24,645 nt of DNA. Source: Candidatus Eiseniibacteriota bacterium. GTDB taxonomy: Bacteria; Eisenbacteria; RBG-16-71-46; CAIMUX01; WJJG01. The position numbers and the translations under genes were made by a program. Below the pieces are notes generated by a model. That model was not told where the DNA came from. It was given only the letters and a program-made list of their open reading frames with translations, and searched no databases. Below, one piece after another: positions 6,940 to 14,482 of this stretch. Location of the stretch: positions 1 through 24,645 of the forward strand of contig VGIY01000004.1 in the NCBI GenBank assembly GCA_016867695.1, in the 5' to 3' direction. The stretch's first letter is position 1; every line of letters starts with the position of its first letter.

Positions 6940-7236
6940 ATGCTCCGATACCTCGAGAAGCCCCTGACGCTCCGGTTCGACGCGCGCCGGTGCACCGGCT
7001 GCGGTCTGTGCGTTGCCGTCTGCCCGCACGCGGTCTTCCGTCTGGAGGGGGGCCGCGCCCACCTGGCCGACCGCGCCGCTTGCATGGAGTGCGGCGCCTG
7101 CGCCCGCAACTGCGAGCCGGGCGCGATCACCGTTCGCGCCGGCGTCGGCTGCGCGGCGGGCGTGCTGGCGGGCCTGCTGGCGGGCAGGGGGGCGACCTGC
7201 GTGTGCGGGGAAGAGCCGGGCGACTGCTGTCGCTGA
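6940..7236 (+). CDS. hgcB: HgcB, 2[4Fe-4S] ferredoxin partner of HgcA
   Basis: Small ferredoxin of 98 residues that supplies low-potential electrons to the HgcA corrinoid and is required with HgcA for mercury methylation. Two CX2CX2CX3C cluster motifs are complete: C18, C21, C24, C28 and C48, C51, C54, C58, the second within the HgcB-type CMECGACARNC. A further conserved cysteine is at C71 (GVGCAAG), and the chain ends with the vicinal pair C96-C97 thought to receive or deliver Hg(II). An extra CVC (C87, C89) sits close to the end. The ATG begins one base after the hgcA stop, indicating translational coupling. Every known essential cysteine is present, so the pair looks functional. Confidence 0.96.
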   Translation: MLRYLEKPLTLRFDARRCTGCGLCVAVCPHAVFRLEGGRAHLADRAACMECGACARNCEPGAITVRAGVGCAAGVLAGLLAGRGATCVCGEEPGDCCR

Positions 7237-7251
7237 GCGAAAGGTGATCGC

Positions 7252-8538
7252 GTGAGCGTCCCGCTGCGCATCTGCGTCCTCGCCCGCTCGCTGCCGCTGC
7301 ACCGGGCGGGCGGCTTCGAGCTGCACACGGCCGCGCTGATCGCCGAGCTGGCCGCGGCGGGCCACGCCGTCACGGCGATCACCTCCAGGCTGCCCGCAGG
7401 TCTGCGCGCCGACGAGGAGGCGGCCGCCGCCACGCTGGCGCCCCGCGGCGCGGTCTCTCTCGCCGCCTGCCGGCGAGGGATTCCCGGGCGCTACGACCTC
7501 GGCTACTGGCCCGAGAGCCGCAGGATCTTCGCCCGGATCGCGGCGCGCGAGCCCTTCGATCTGCTCGTCGGCGCCGGCTGGGGCGCTGCCGGCGTGCTCG
7601 CCGCCCGACGCGAGCCGAGCGCCGGCCGCCGCGCCCCGGACGCCTTCCCGGCGGCGATGATCGCCCATGGATCGCCTCGGGCCGAGTTGCGCGCGAAGCG
7701 GCGCCGGCTCGGCGCGGGGCCCGCCTACGCGCTCCATTGGGCCCGCTGGCGGCTGGGGGCGGCGCGTCTCGCCCGCGCCGCCTCGCGCTGCGATCGGATC
7801 GTCGCCGTCAGCGCCTCGGTCGCCGAGCGGATGGCGGAGGAGTTCCCGGGATGCGCGGGCCGCATCGTCGTCGTCCCCAACGGCGTCGACCTCGCCGGCG
7901 CGCCGCGGGCCGCCTGCGCGGGGCTGCCCTCGCCCGAGGCCGAAGCCGCTTCGAGGCCGCTGCGGATCGCCGCGAGCGGGCGGCTGCACGCCGATAAGGG
8001 CATCGAGCAGCTGCTGCGCGCGGCGGCCGAGCTGCGTCCCCGCTACCCGCGTCTCGAAGTCGCGATCGCCGGAGAGGGGCCGCGCGGCCCCGCACTGCAA
8101 GCCCTGGCAGGGCGCCTGCTCCCCCAGGGCGCGGTGCGCTTCCACGGGCACCTGCCCCGGCCGCTTCTGCTGGAGCGGCTCGCCGGCGCGGACCTCTACG
8201 TTTTCCCCTCCACCGGCGACGAGGGGCTGCCGCTGGCGCTTCTCGAGGCGATGGGCCTGGGGCTTCCCGTTGTCGCCTCGCGCGTCAGCGGCGTCACCGA
8301 CGCGCTGCGCGACGGGCGCGAGGGGCTGCTCGTGCCGCCGGGAGACGCGCGCGCCCTGGCGGGGGCCATGGCCGCGCTGCTGGAGGAACCTGACCGCGCG
8401 CGCTCTCTCGGCCGCGCCGCCCGCGAGCGGTGCCTGGCCGAGTTCTCCGCGGCGCGCATGCTCGCCGACCTGCGCGGCGCGCTCGAGGCGCTCGCCCGCG
8501 CGGGGACCGCGCCCGGGACGGAGGCTGCGCCGGACTGA
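7252..8538 (+). CDS. GT4-type (GT-B fold) glycosyltransferase
   Basis: Cytoplasmic or membrane-associated glycosyltransferase of 428 residues that transfers a sugar from a nucleotide donor; acceptor unknown. The N-terminal Rossmann half opens with RICVLARSLPLHRAGG. The C-terminal half holds VVPNGVD (207-213), GRLHADKG (243-250) and the EX7E donor-site motif in EGLPLALLE (E324, E332) followed by GLGLPVVAS, all typical of GT family 4. The GTG at 7252 follows AAGGTGAT (7241-7248). It lies 15 bp after hgcB with no visible terminator, so it may share the hgcAB transcript, though its role is more likely in the envelope with the next gene. Confidence 0.88.
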   Translation: MSVPLRICVLARSLPLHRAGGFELHTAALIAELAAAGHAVTAITSRLPAGLRADEEAAAATLAPRGAVSLAACRRGIPGRYDLGYWPESRRIFARIAAREPFDLLVGAGWGAAGVLAARREPSAGRRAPDAFPAAMIAHGSPRAELRAKRRRLGAGPAYALHWARWRLGAARLARAASRCDRIVAVSASVAERMAEEFPGCAGRIVVVPNGVDLAGAPRAACAGLPSPEAEAASRPLRIAASGRLHADKGIEQLLRAAAELRPRYPRLEVAIAGEGPRGPALQALAGRLLPQGAVRFHGHLPRPLLLERLAGADLYVFPSTGDEGLPLALLEAMGLGLPVVASRVSGVTDALRDGREGLLVPPGDARALAGAMAALLEEPDRARSLGRAARERCLAEFSAARMLADLRGALEALARAGTAPGTEAAPD

Positions 8539-8559
8539 TCGGCGCCGGGAGGGCACGCC

Positions 8560-9729
8560 GTGCAGATCCTCTGCTTCGCCTCGGCCGACTTCGAGGAGCG
8601 CAACTGGGTCAACGCCCAGCACCTGATGTGGCGGCTCGCTGCGCGCCACGAGGTGCTCTACGTCGACAGCCTGGGACTGCGCTCCCCGCGCCCGACGCGC
8701 CGGGACCTGGGCAAGATCGCCCGCCGCCTGCGCGCCCTGGCGCGCGGGACGAGCCGGCCCTCGCCGGACCGGCGGCTGCACCTGCTCTCCCCGCTCGCCC
8801 TCCCGCCCACCCGGGGCGCCGCCGCCCGGCGCTGGCGCGCGCGGCTCCTCGCCGCGCAGATCGAGCGCGCGCTCGCGCGCCTCGGCTTCGAGCGGCCCCT
8901 CGCCTGGGCCTTCCTGCCCACGGCCGCGCCGGCGATCGAGCGGCTCCGCCTCGGCCCGGTCGTCTACCACTGCGTCGACGCCTACGAGGCCAATCCGTCC
9001 GTCGATCGCGCGCTCATCCTGGAGCTCGAGGAGCGCCTGATGGCCCGCGCGCGTGTCGTCGTCGCCTCCTCCGCGCCCCTGCGTGACAGGCTGGGCGAGC
9101 GTCACGGCGATGTTCGCCTGATGGCCAATGTCGCCGACATCGCCGCCTATCCCCCGCCCGGCGAGGCGCCGCCGGAGCCGGCCGACCTCGCCCCGCTCCC
9201 CCATCCCCGCGTCGGCTATCTCGGCAACCTCGCCGCCTACAAGTGCGACCTGCCCCTGCTGGCCGAGGCGGCGCGGCAAAGACCCGACTGCTCCTTCGTC
9301 TTCATCGGCGACACCGGCGCCGGGGAGACGAGCACGCCGCTCGGCGAGCTGTCCCGCCTGGGCAACGTGCATCGGCTCGGCCCGCGCCCGCGCGCCGCGC
9401 TCGCCGGCTACCTGCATGGGCTCGACGCCGCGCTCGTGCCCTTCGTCGACAGCGTGACGACGCGCCACTCCTTCCCGATGAAGTTCTTCGAGTACCTCGC
9501 CTGCGGCCTGCCCGTCGTCGCCCGCGCGCTGCCCGGCCTGGAGGGCTTCCTGCGCCCGCCCCACGCCTACGGCTACGCGACGCCGGAGGGGTTCATCGCC
9601 GCGCTGTCCGAGGCGCTGCGGGCCGGCGCGCCGCCCGAGCGGGCCGCGCGCCGGGCGCTGGCGGAGGCGCACTCCTGGGAGAAACGGATGGTTGAGGTCG
9701 AGGCGCTGCTGGCGGAAATCGCGCAGTAG
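8560..9729 (+). CDS. glycosyltransferase of the GT-B fold, TuaH/GT1-4-like
   Basis: Glycosyltransferase of 389 residues. The N terminus (ILCFASADFEERNWVNAQHL) and the central YHCVDAY segment (136-142) resemble proteins of the teichuronic/exopolysaccharide TuaH-like group. The C-terminal half carries RVGYLGNLAAYK (217-228) and the donor-site block PMKFFEYLACGLPVV (306-320). Substrate cannot be deduced. GTG 8560 has GGAGGG at 8548-8553, six bases upstream, and the gene follows the previous glycosyltransferase by 21 bp, so the two form a unit. Its TAG stop lies inside a duplicated 44-base segment shared with the end of the convergent GWxTD gene. Confidence 0.82.
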   Translation: MQILCFASADFEERNWVNAQHLMWRLAARHEVLYVDSLGLRSPRPTRRDLGKIARRLRALARGTSRPSPDRRLHLLSPLALPPTRGAAARRWRARLLAAQIERALARLGFERPLAWAFLPTAAPAIERLRLGPVVYHCVDAYEANPSVDRALILELEERLMARARVVVASSAPLRDRLGERHGDVRLMANVADIAAYPPPGEAPPEPADLAPLPHPRVGYLGNLAAYKCDLPLLAEAARQRPDCSFVFIGDTGAGETSTPLGELSRLGNVHRLGPRPRAALAGYLHGLDAALVPFVDSVTTRHSFPMKFFEYLACGLPVVARALPGLEGFLRPPHAYGYATPEGFIAALSEALRAGAPPERAARRALAEAHSWEKRMVEVEALLAEIAQ

Positions 9730-9812
9730 CCCTCCCGTCACAGCGCGCACTCGCCGAAGCGGTGCTCGCTCAGTAGCCCTCCCGCCAGAGAACGAACTCG
9801 CCGAGGCCGTGG
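9722..9812. repeat. imperfect tandem duplication (period 47 bp) at the 3' end of the GWxTD gene
   Basis: Segments 9722-9765 and 9769-9812 align without gaps at roughly 36 of 44 bases, including the identical 14-mer CAGTAGCCCTCCCG and the block ACTCGCCGA. The right copy encodes, on the minus strand, the GWxTD terminus LGEFVLWREGY. The left copy reads as FGECAL, stop, REGY. It therefore looks like the decayed tail of a former tandem paralogue or a local duplication. It now also supplies the stop codon of the converging glycosyltransferase. Confidence 0.75.
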
Positions 9813-11152
9813 CGGTCGACGAAGACGAAGCGCAGGCCCTCCTGCTCGTAGGTCCAGATCTCCGTCGCCGGGCCCTCGGCACGGTAGGGGAATCGCTCGA
9901 TCGTGCCGGGTGCGCCGTGGACGATGTAGATGCGCCCGCGATCGGTCTTCCAGCCGGGGCGCGTGCCGGTGAACTCCTCCTGGGCGTGGCGGATCCGGGC
10001 GAGGAACTCCTCCTTGACCTCGTTGCGCTCCGTCCCGGGGGTCGGGTCGCGGCGCCGCCAGAACTCCTCCCAGAGCCGCGCGCGCTCCTGGGGCGCGGCC
10101 ATGCGCAGCGGCGCCAGCTCCCGCTCCTCGGCGATGTAGCCGAGCGCGTCGAACATGTCGCGGAAGAAGGGAGAGAGCGAGATCTCCGACTCGATCCGCC
10201 GGTCGAAGCGCGTCCCGCCCTCGAGACGGTCGGCTCCGACCTCGACGCTCACGGCGAGACGGTAGTCCTCCAGCAGCAGCTCCCCCGCCGGCAGGGGCCA
10301 GCTCAGGCGCGTGCGCCCCTCGCCGGCGGCGGTCGCGAACTCGCCCCGCGCCTCGCCGCCGATGCCCGTCTCGGAGGCCAGCAGCCAGGCGACGCGCATC
10401 TGCCCGCCGAGCGTCCCCGGGTGGAAGACCTCGGCGTAGGCGCACAACGTCTCGGCCGGATCGACGAAGCTCGCCTTCACCCGCGCGTCGGCGAGCAGCG
10501 CTGCGGTGTCCCCCTCGAGTCCGCAGGGGCCGATCAGCAGCGGGGAGAGCCGCGCGTGCCCCGGCAGCACCAGCGGGATCTCCAGCGCCAGGCGCACGCG
10601 CCCCTCGTGCCCCGAGCCCGGCTCGGAGACGGCCACCTCGAGCTGATGGCGGCCCGGATCCAGCGGCAGGAGCAGCCGGCGCTCGTAGCGGGCCCCGCGC
10701 CCGTGCAGCGCGGACCGGTCGGGCGCATGCACGCGCTCGTGCCAGATCTCCCCCGTCCTCTGGCGGTCGCCGTCCAGGACGTGCAGGATCAGGTCGAATC
10801 TCGCCTCGAGCCCACCCCCGGCCAGCTCGAAGCTCAGCTCCGAATAGGGCACCTCGATCCTCAGGGCCGCGAAGGCGCTGTCGCCCCGGAGGAAGGCGAT
10901 CGCCTCGCACTCGAAGGCGGGGCGACCGGCGTGCCTGACGCGCTGCGGAGAACCGAAGGAGCCCCCCCCCGCCTGCGCCATGCCCGCTGCGCAGGAAAGG
11001 GCCGCCAGCAGCAGCGCCCTGGCGGCCAGGCGGGAGCGGCCGGGCGTGGGCCTCCGGTCGCGCCGGGGGGACTCGCCCGCCGCGCGCGCGCCGGTGCGTT
11101 CGCTCGCCCCGAGCGCGCTCTGCCGGCCCTCGCTCCTCCCGATCTTCACCAT
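9770..11152 (-). CDS. secreted GWxTD-domain protein (function unknown)
   Basis: Protein of 460 residues. After a long basic N terminus, residues about 41-60 form a signal peptide ending AGMAQA, with possible cleavage before G62; ALSC at 51-54 is a poor lipobox. The middle is beta-rich. The C terminus holds the GWxTD domain signature GWKTDRGRIYIVHGAPG (400-416) and ends in EIWTYE...FVFVD...GEFVLW, as in other members. The family is found in several FCB-type and related phyla, often next to outer-membrane or TonB genes; its function is not established. ATG 11152 is preceded by GGGAGAG. A run of nine G codes for the Gly triplet just after the signal peptide (10962-10970), where length changes would switch the frame. 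Confidence 0.82.
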   Translation of the reverse strand: MVKIGRSEGRQSALGASERTGARAAGESPRRDRRPTPGRSRLAARALLLAALSCAAGMAQAGGGSFGSPQRVRHAGRPAFECEAIAFLRGDSAFAALRIEVPYSELSFELAGGGLEARFDLILHVLDGDRQRTGEIWHERVHAPDRSALHGRGARYERRLLLPLDPGRHQLEVAVSEPGSGHEGRVRLALEIPLVLPGHARLSPLLIGPCGLEGDTAALLADARVKASFVDPAETLCAYAEVFHPGTLGGQMRVAWLLASETGIGGEARGEFATAAGEGRTRLSWPLPAGELLLEDYRLAVSVEVGADRLEGGTRFDRRIESEISLSPFFRDMFDALGYIAEERELAPLRMAAPQERARLWEEFWRRRDPTPGTERNEVKEEFLARIRHAQEEFTGTRPGWKTDRGRIYIVHGAPGTIERFPYRAEGPATEIWTYEQEGLRFVFVDRHGLGEFVLWREGY

Positions 11153-11430
11153 GGCCGCTCTCCCTTACGCCCGCTCGCCGCCGGCGCCGCCGCGGGCGCC
11201 GTGCCACCAGGCCCCACGCCAGGATACGCGCCAGCATACGCATCCTCTCTCGCCCCGGTCCATCGCCGTGCTAGGCTGGGGCGCAAGGGTCCTCGCCCGG
11301 CCCGGAGCCGCCGGCCTCATCGTCACCGGCACCCTCCGGCTGGCGCGAAGATCGCCCCGCCCCCGGCCGACGCGAACGGCGCCCGGCCTGGCGTCTGGCG
11401 ACGGGATGCGCCATCGAGGGAGAAGCGCCC
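11153..11430. other. divergent intergenic region between the GWxTD and AAA+ genes
   Basis: These 278 bp separate two divergently transcribed genes and should hold both promoters. On the + strand an extended -10 element TGCTAGGCT (11269-11277) is the best candidate and would give a leader of about 147 bases to the AAA+ gene, but its -35 position is poor. The reverse strand has only the weak -10-like TATCCT near 11220. No RNA gene or terminator is evident. Confidence 0.3.
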
Positions 11431-12543
11431 ATGGCCAAATCGAGCCGGCCCCGCCGGTCCCAGGCTCAGCACCCAGATGGGCAAGGCTCCACGCGGCCGC
11501 GGCCCAAGCGGTCCGCAGCCCCCAAGCCCGCGAAGCGCCGAGCGGAGGCGGCGGCCAGCAAGCGCGCGCAGAGCTCGAGCCGGGCCGCCGGCCGGCGTCG
11601 GGCCGCCGAGCGGGCCGAGAAGGCGACGCTGCTCCATCTCGAGGAGATCGTCGCCGAGCGCATCGTCGGCAAGGGCGAGGAGGTCGCCCGGGTGGCCAAC
11701 ACGATTCGCATCCGGAAGGCCCAATTGGACTTCCGTCCCAATCGCCCCGACGGCGCCTTCCTCCTCGTCGGGCCCGCCGGCGTCGGCAAGACCGAGTTCG
11801 CCCTCGCCTTCGGCGCCGCCCTGCTGGGCAGCGAGGAGAAGCTCCTGCTTCTCGACATGGCCGACTACAGCGAGGAGGAGGAGCTGGCCGGGCTGCAGGT
11901 CAACCTGCTCGCCGGCACGCCCGAACTGCTCGTCGCCGGGGACCTGACGACGCCCGTGCGCCGCAACCCCCGCGCGGTGATCCTCCTGCGCGGGCTCGAG
12001 CACGCCCACCGCAACTTCTACCGCACGCTGCTGCACATCCTCGACCGCGGGCAGCTCGAGGACGCCCAGGGGCCGGTGCCCTTCGATCAGACCGTCATCT
12101 TCGCCACGACGCGGCTGCACCCCGACGAGACCGAGATGGTCGAGCCGATCGGCTTCCACCGCGACAGCCTCTCGAGCCACGAGCGCGCGCGCCGCGTGCT
12201 CGAGGAGCAGTTCACGCCGGAGCTCGTCGCCGCCTTCAACGAGGTGCTCCACTTCCAGCACCCGACGCCCGAGGACGTGCGCCTGATCGCCCGCAGCAAG
12301 GTCCGCCGCGTCCTCGAGCGGCTCGCCCGCCAGCGCCGCCAGGTCGAGGTCGCCGAGCCCGTCTACGACGCCCTCCTCGGCGCCGCGGAGGTCAGCCGCG
12401 CCGGCGCCCGATACCTCAACCGCGCCCTCGAGGAGCAGCTCTTCACGCCGCTGGCCAGATTCATGCTCGAGCACGGCGGCGTCCGCCGCATCCAGGTCGG
12501 CATCGAGGCGGGGCGCCTGACGATCCGGCAGCGCTCCCGCTGA
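11431..12543 (+). CDS. AAA+ protein related to the Clp/Hsp100 D2 module, degenerate active site
   Basis: Protein of 370 residues: a Lys/Arg/Ala-rich disordered N terminus (1-65), one AAA+ module, and a Clp-type small domain (about 275-365, with GARYLNRALEEQL matching the sensor-2 helix, R327). Walker A is intact (GPAGVGKT, 114-121). The Walker B region reads AVILLRGLEHAH where ClpB has VVLLDEIEKAH, so both catalytic acids are gone. FTPELVAAFNE (261-271) replaces FRPEFLNRIDE, removing the arginine finger. It may bind ATP but should not hydrolyse it in the usual way. There is no ClpN domain, first AAA+ ring or ClpP-binding loop that I can identify. ATG 11431 follows GAGGGAGA (11416-11423). The partner is unknown. 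Confidence 0.78.
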   Translation: MAKSSRPRRSQAQHPDGQGSTRPRPKRSAAPKPAKRRAEAAASKRAQSSSRAAGRRRAAERAEKATLLHLEEIVAERIVGKGEEVARVANTIRIRKAQLDFRPNRPDGAFLLVGPAGVGKTEFALAFGAALLGSEEKLLLLDMADYSEEEELAGLQVNLLAGTPELLVAGDLTTPVRRNPRAVILLRGLEHAHRNFYRTLLHILDRGQLEDAQGPVPFDQTVIFATTRLHPDETEMVEPIGFHRDSLSSHERARRVLEEQFTPELVAAFNEVLHFQHPTPEDVRLIARSKVRRVLERLARQRRQVEVAEPVYDALLGAAEVSRAGARYLNRALEEQLFTPLARFMLEHGGVRRIQVGIEAGRLTIRQRSR

Positions 12544-12656
12544 CCGGCGGCCGGCGGCGAGCCGGAAGCGCCGAAGCGGGCGTTAGCGGCGGGGAAGGGT
12601 CCCCCGCGGGAAGCGAAACCGACGCGGTCCCCGCAGCCGGCGCGCGCAGGGGAGGG

Positions 12657-12681
12657 CCCGCGCGCCCGCGGGACGCGCGGG
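12657..12681. terminator. GC-rich hairpin between convergent genes
   Basis: CCCGCGCG (12657-12664) pairs perfectly with CGCGCGGG (12674-12681) around a 9-base loop. It lies between the ends of the convergent AAA+ and purine nucleoside phosphorylase genes, where a two-way transcription end is expected. No U-tract follows on either strand, so it may act with Rho or merely protect the 3' ends. Confidence 0.4.
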
Positions 12682-12687
12682 ACGCGT

Positions 12688-13566
12688 TCAGCCCGCCTCG
12701 CCGGCCCAGGTCTCGGCCAGCGCGGCGATCGCCCGGGCCAGTCGCGGCCCGGCCAGCGCCGCCGCGGCGACGACCTCCTCGTGCGCCAGCGCCCCCCCGG
12801 AGAGGCCCGTGCCGAGGTTGGTGACGAGCGAGAGGGCGGCGACCTCGAGGCCGAGGATCGCCGCTTCCTCGGCCTCGATCACCGTCGACATGCAGGCCAC
12901 CGTCGCCCCCGCCCGGCGCAGCATCTCGACCTCCGCGGCCGTCTCGTAGCTCGGCCCGAGGAAACCGCCGAGGATGCCGCGCACCGCCCGCAGGCCTTCG
13001 CGGGAGAGTGCCGCGAAGGCCTGCTCCGCCCGCCGGGCATGGTAGGGGCTCCCGCGCAGCCTCAACGGCGACTCGGCTCCGCGTGCCGGTCCGGCGCCCA
13101 GGAAGAGGCGCAGGTGATCGTCGATGACGGCGACCGTTCCCGGCACGACGCGCGGATCGAGGGAACCCGCGGCGTTCGTGAACAGCATCCAGCGCGCCCC
13201 GAGCGCGGCCGCCAGCCGCACGCCGAAGGTCACCTCGCCCCGCGCGAAACCCTCGTAGAAGTGGACGCGCCCCTGGAGCACCAGCCCCGCCGCGCTTCCC
13301 CAGGGAACGACGGCGACGCGGCCCGCGTGGCCGGCGACGCCGCTGCGCGGATAGCCCGGGAGCTCCTTCCCGGAAGCGACGAGCAGCGGCGCCCAGGCCT
13401 CGAGGAGCGGTCCCAGGCCCGAGCCGAGTACGATGGCGCCGGCCAGGCGCCGCGCGCCGAGCGCGGCGCGCAAGGGCTCGAGCGCCGCCGGCGGCACCGC
13501 CGCGCCCGCCGGCGACCGATCGGCCCGCTCCCGCGCCGCCTCCCCCTCGCCGCTCCATGCCGCCAC
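12688..13566 (-). CDS. purine nucleoside phosphorylase (trimeric, PNP-I/PunA type)
   Basis: Splits purine nucleosides with phosphate into base and (deoxy)ribose 1-phosphate. The 292 residues carry the trimeric PNP marks: phosphate loop VLGSGLG (46-52), GHAGR (79-83), GRVHFYEG (99-106), TNAAGSL (130-136), GPSYETAAE with the purine-binding Glu (E208), CMSTV (225-229) and the conserved Asn in VTNLGTG (N250). Length is near the family's 270-290, with about 20 extra residues at the N terminus. GTG 13566 follows a GGAGGGGGAGAG stretch and starts one base after the preceding permease stop. As the last gene of the nucleoside importer operon it would act on the imported nucleosides, feeding bases to hpt. 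Separation from MTA phosphorylase by sequence alone is not certain. Confidence 0.88.
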   Translation of the reverse strand: MAAWSGEGEAARERADRSPAGAAVPPAALEPLRAALGARRLAGAIVLGSGLGPLLEAWAPLLVASGKELPGYPRSGVAGHAGRVAVVPWGSAAGLVLQGRVHFYEGFARGEVTFGVRLAAALGARWMLFTNAAGSLDPRVVPGTVAVIDDHLRLFLGAGPARGAESPLRLRGSPYHARRAEQAFAALSREGLRAVRGILGGFLGPSYETAAEVEMLRRAGATVACMSTVIEAEEAAILGLEVAALSLVTNLGTGLSGGALAHEEVVAAAALAGPRLARAIAALAETWAGEAG

Positions 13567-13567
13567 G

Positions 13568-14482
13568 CTAGCTCTCCCCCTCCGGGTCGTAGGGCCTGCC
13601 CGAGGCCGCCGGGGCCACCGCCCGGCCCACCCAGAGTACCAGCACGAGAATGGTCAACAGAAACGGGATCATCTGCATGAGCTGCGTCGGCGCGCCGCTG
13701 CCCTGCAGGCGCATCTGGACCGTCTCGGCCGCCCCGAAGAGCAGGCAGGCCGCCGCCGCGCCGAGCGGATGCCACTTGCCGACGATCATCGCCGCCAGCG
13801 CGATGTAGCCCCGCCCGCCCGACATCTGGTCGGTGAACGAGTGCTGCTCGAAGGCGAGCCAGGCCCCCCCGAGCCCGCCGAGCAGGCCGCTGGCGAGCAC
13901 GCCCAGCCAGCGCAGGCGGGCCACCGAGAAGCCCGCCGAGTGCGCCGCCTCGGGGTGCTCGCCCGCCGCGCGCAGCGCCAGCCCGAGGCCGGTGCGGAAG
14001 AGCAGCCAGGAGGCGGCGGCGACCAGGGCGACCGCCAGCAGGAAGAGGGGATCGTAGAGGACCGCCCCGAGCGCGCTCTCGCCTCCGGGAAGCCGCGCGG
14101 CGAGACCCGCATCGGGCGACGGGATGCGCGGCGAGTTGCTGGCGCTGGCGAAGAGCAGGCGCAGCCCTCCCCGCGTCAACCCGAACGCGGCGATGTTGAT
14201 CGCCAGGCCGGAGACGATCTGGTCCGCCTTGCAGGTCACGGTGACGAACGCGTGCACGCTGGCCGTGGCCACGCCGCCGGCGGCGGCGGCGAGGATGCCG
14301 ACGCAGGGCGATCCGCTGTAGTGCGTGCCGACGACGGCGAAGAAGGCGCCGTGCAGCAGGATCCCCTCCAGCGCGATGTTGACCACCCCGCCGCGCTCGG
14401 AGCAGACGCCGCCGGTAGCCGCCAGCCCGTAGGGCACGCTGATGCGCAGCGTCTGCGCCAGCAGCGAGAGGATCCCGCTCAC
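13568..14482 (-). CDS. nucleoside ABC transporter permease 2 (BPD_transp_2 family)
   Basis: Membrane permease of 304 residues with about 8-10 helices, similar to YufQ/NupC-type subunits of BMP-dependent nucleoside importers. Recognisable blocks are GGVCSERGGVVNIALEG near residue 23, RAAGEHPEAAHSAGFSV and GGAWLAFEQHSFTDQMSGGRG. It should form a heterodimer with the permease encoded just upstream and be driven by the two-domain ATPase. GTG 14482 overlaps the stop of that upstream gene in the four-base GTGA, and GGAGGAGGG precedes it, so translation is coupled. Confidence 0.9.
   Translation of the reverse strand: MSGILSLLAQTLRISVPYGLAATGGVCSERGGVVNIALEGILLHGAFFAVVGTHYSGSPCVGILAAAAGGVATASVHAFVTVTCKADQIVSGLAINIAAFGLTRGGLRLLFASASNSPRIPSPDAGLAARLPGGESALGAVLYDPLFLLAVALVAAASWLLFRTGLGLALRAAGEHPEAAHSAGFSVARLRWLGVLASGLLGGLGGAWLAFEQHSFTDQMSGGRGYIALAAMIVGKWHPLGAAAACLLFGAAETVQMRLQGSGAPTQLMQMIPFLLTILVLVLWVGRAVAPAASGRPYDPEGES

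Noticed and set aside
6802..9882. Long minus-strand open frame of 1026 codons opposite hgcAB and the glycosyltransferases
   Set aside because: No domain or signal is seen and the sense strand carries four recognisable genes with ribosome sites; it is a GC shadow.
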